A DNA stretch of 5,209 nucleotides from Cyanobacteria bacterium UBA11153 (GTDB taxonomy: Bacteria; Cyanobacteriota; Cyanobacteriia; Cyanobacteriales; Coleofasciculaceae). Position 1 is the first letter of the stretch. The number at the start of each line of letters is the position of its first letter. The notes under the pieces are model-generated. The model saw nothing but the letters and a program-made list of their open reading frames with translations. It was not told the DNA's origin and made no database searches. Positions 5,183-5,209 of this stretch are shown here, piece by piece. The stretch is from assembly GCA_003511885.1 (NCBI GenBank), contig DOIX01000277.1, forward strand, positions 1,515 to 6,723, given 5' to 3'. The translations under genes and the position numbers were made by a program.

Positions 5183-5209
5183 TACTGGATGGAAATCAAA
5201 CTCTTTACT

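Overview
The window looks like chromosomal DNA from a cyanobacterium, probably a filamentous or other repeat-rich one. Six copies of the HIP1 octamer GCGATCGC lie in 5.2 kb (622, 1219, 1727, 2679, 4027, 4645), where chance predicts well under one. A glutaredoxin gene sits directly upstream of a prokaryotic-type glutathione synthetase gene, an arrangement I recall from cyanobacteria. The spacers are long, AT-rich and full of short tandem and inverted repeats of the kind common in these genomes.

Layout: (1) On the minus strand at 27-932 is a complete metallo-beta-lactamase-fold hydrolase, with a CCCCTAG heptamer repeat just past its stop. (2) From 933 to 1766 is an 830-bp spacer. It holds a cluster of hairpins (1060-1136), one with a bulged T; a doubtful 66-codon minus-strand ORF (1398-1598) with a good ribosome binding site and a run of nine C; and a CRP-like palindrome (1615-1630) facing grxC. 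(3) grxC (1767-2033) and gshB (2129-3097) lie on the plus strand 95 bp apart and form the thiol-redox unit: GshB makes glutathione and the glutaredoxin uses it. (4) From 3098 to 3863 is a 766-bp spacer dominated by a head-to-tail duplication with a period of about 251 bp, followed by a hairpin-containing, A-rich leader. (5) A Gfo/Idh/MocA-type NAD(P)-dependent oxidoreductase lies at 3864-4979. (6) Immediately after, and apparently overlapping its stop codon, is a foldback (MITE-like) inverted-repeat element (about 4977-5127). A 14-bp tandem repeat follows near the window end.

The four confident genes are ordinary housekeeping or accessory enzymes. I found no CRISPR array, tRNA or rRNA, no intact transposase, and no clear new multi-gene system. 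What deserves a second look is in the spacers: the CRP-like site, the 251-bp duplication with a start codon at the same place in each unit, the bulged-T hairpin resembling an IS200/IS605 end, and the foldback element at the end of the oxidoreductase gene.
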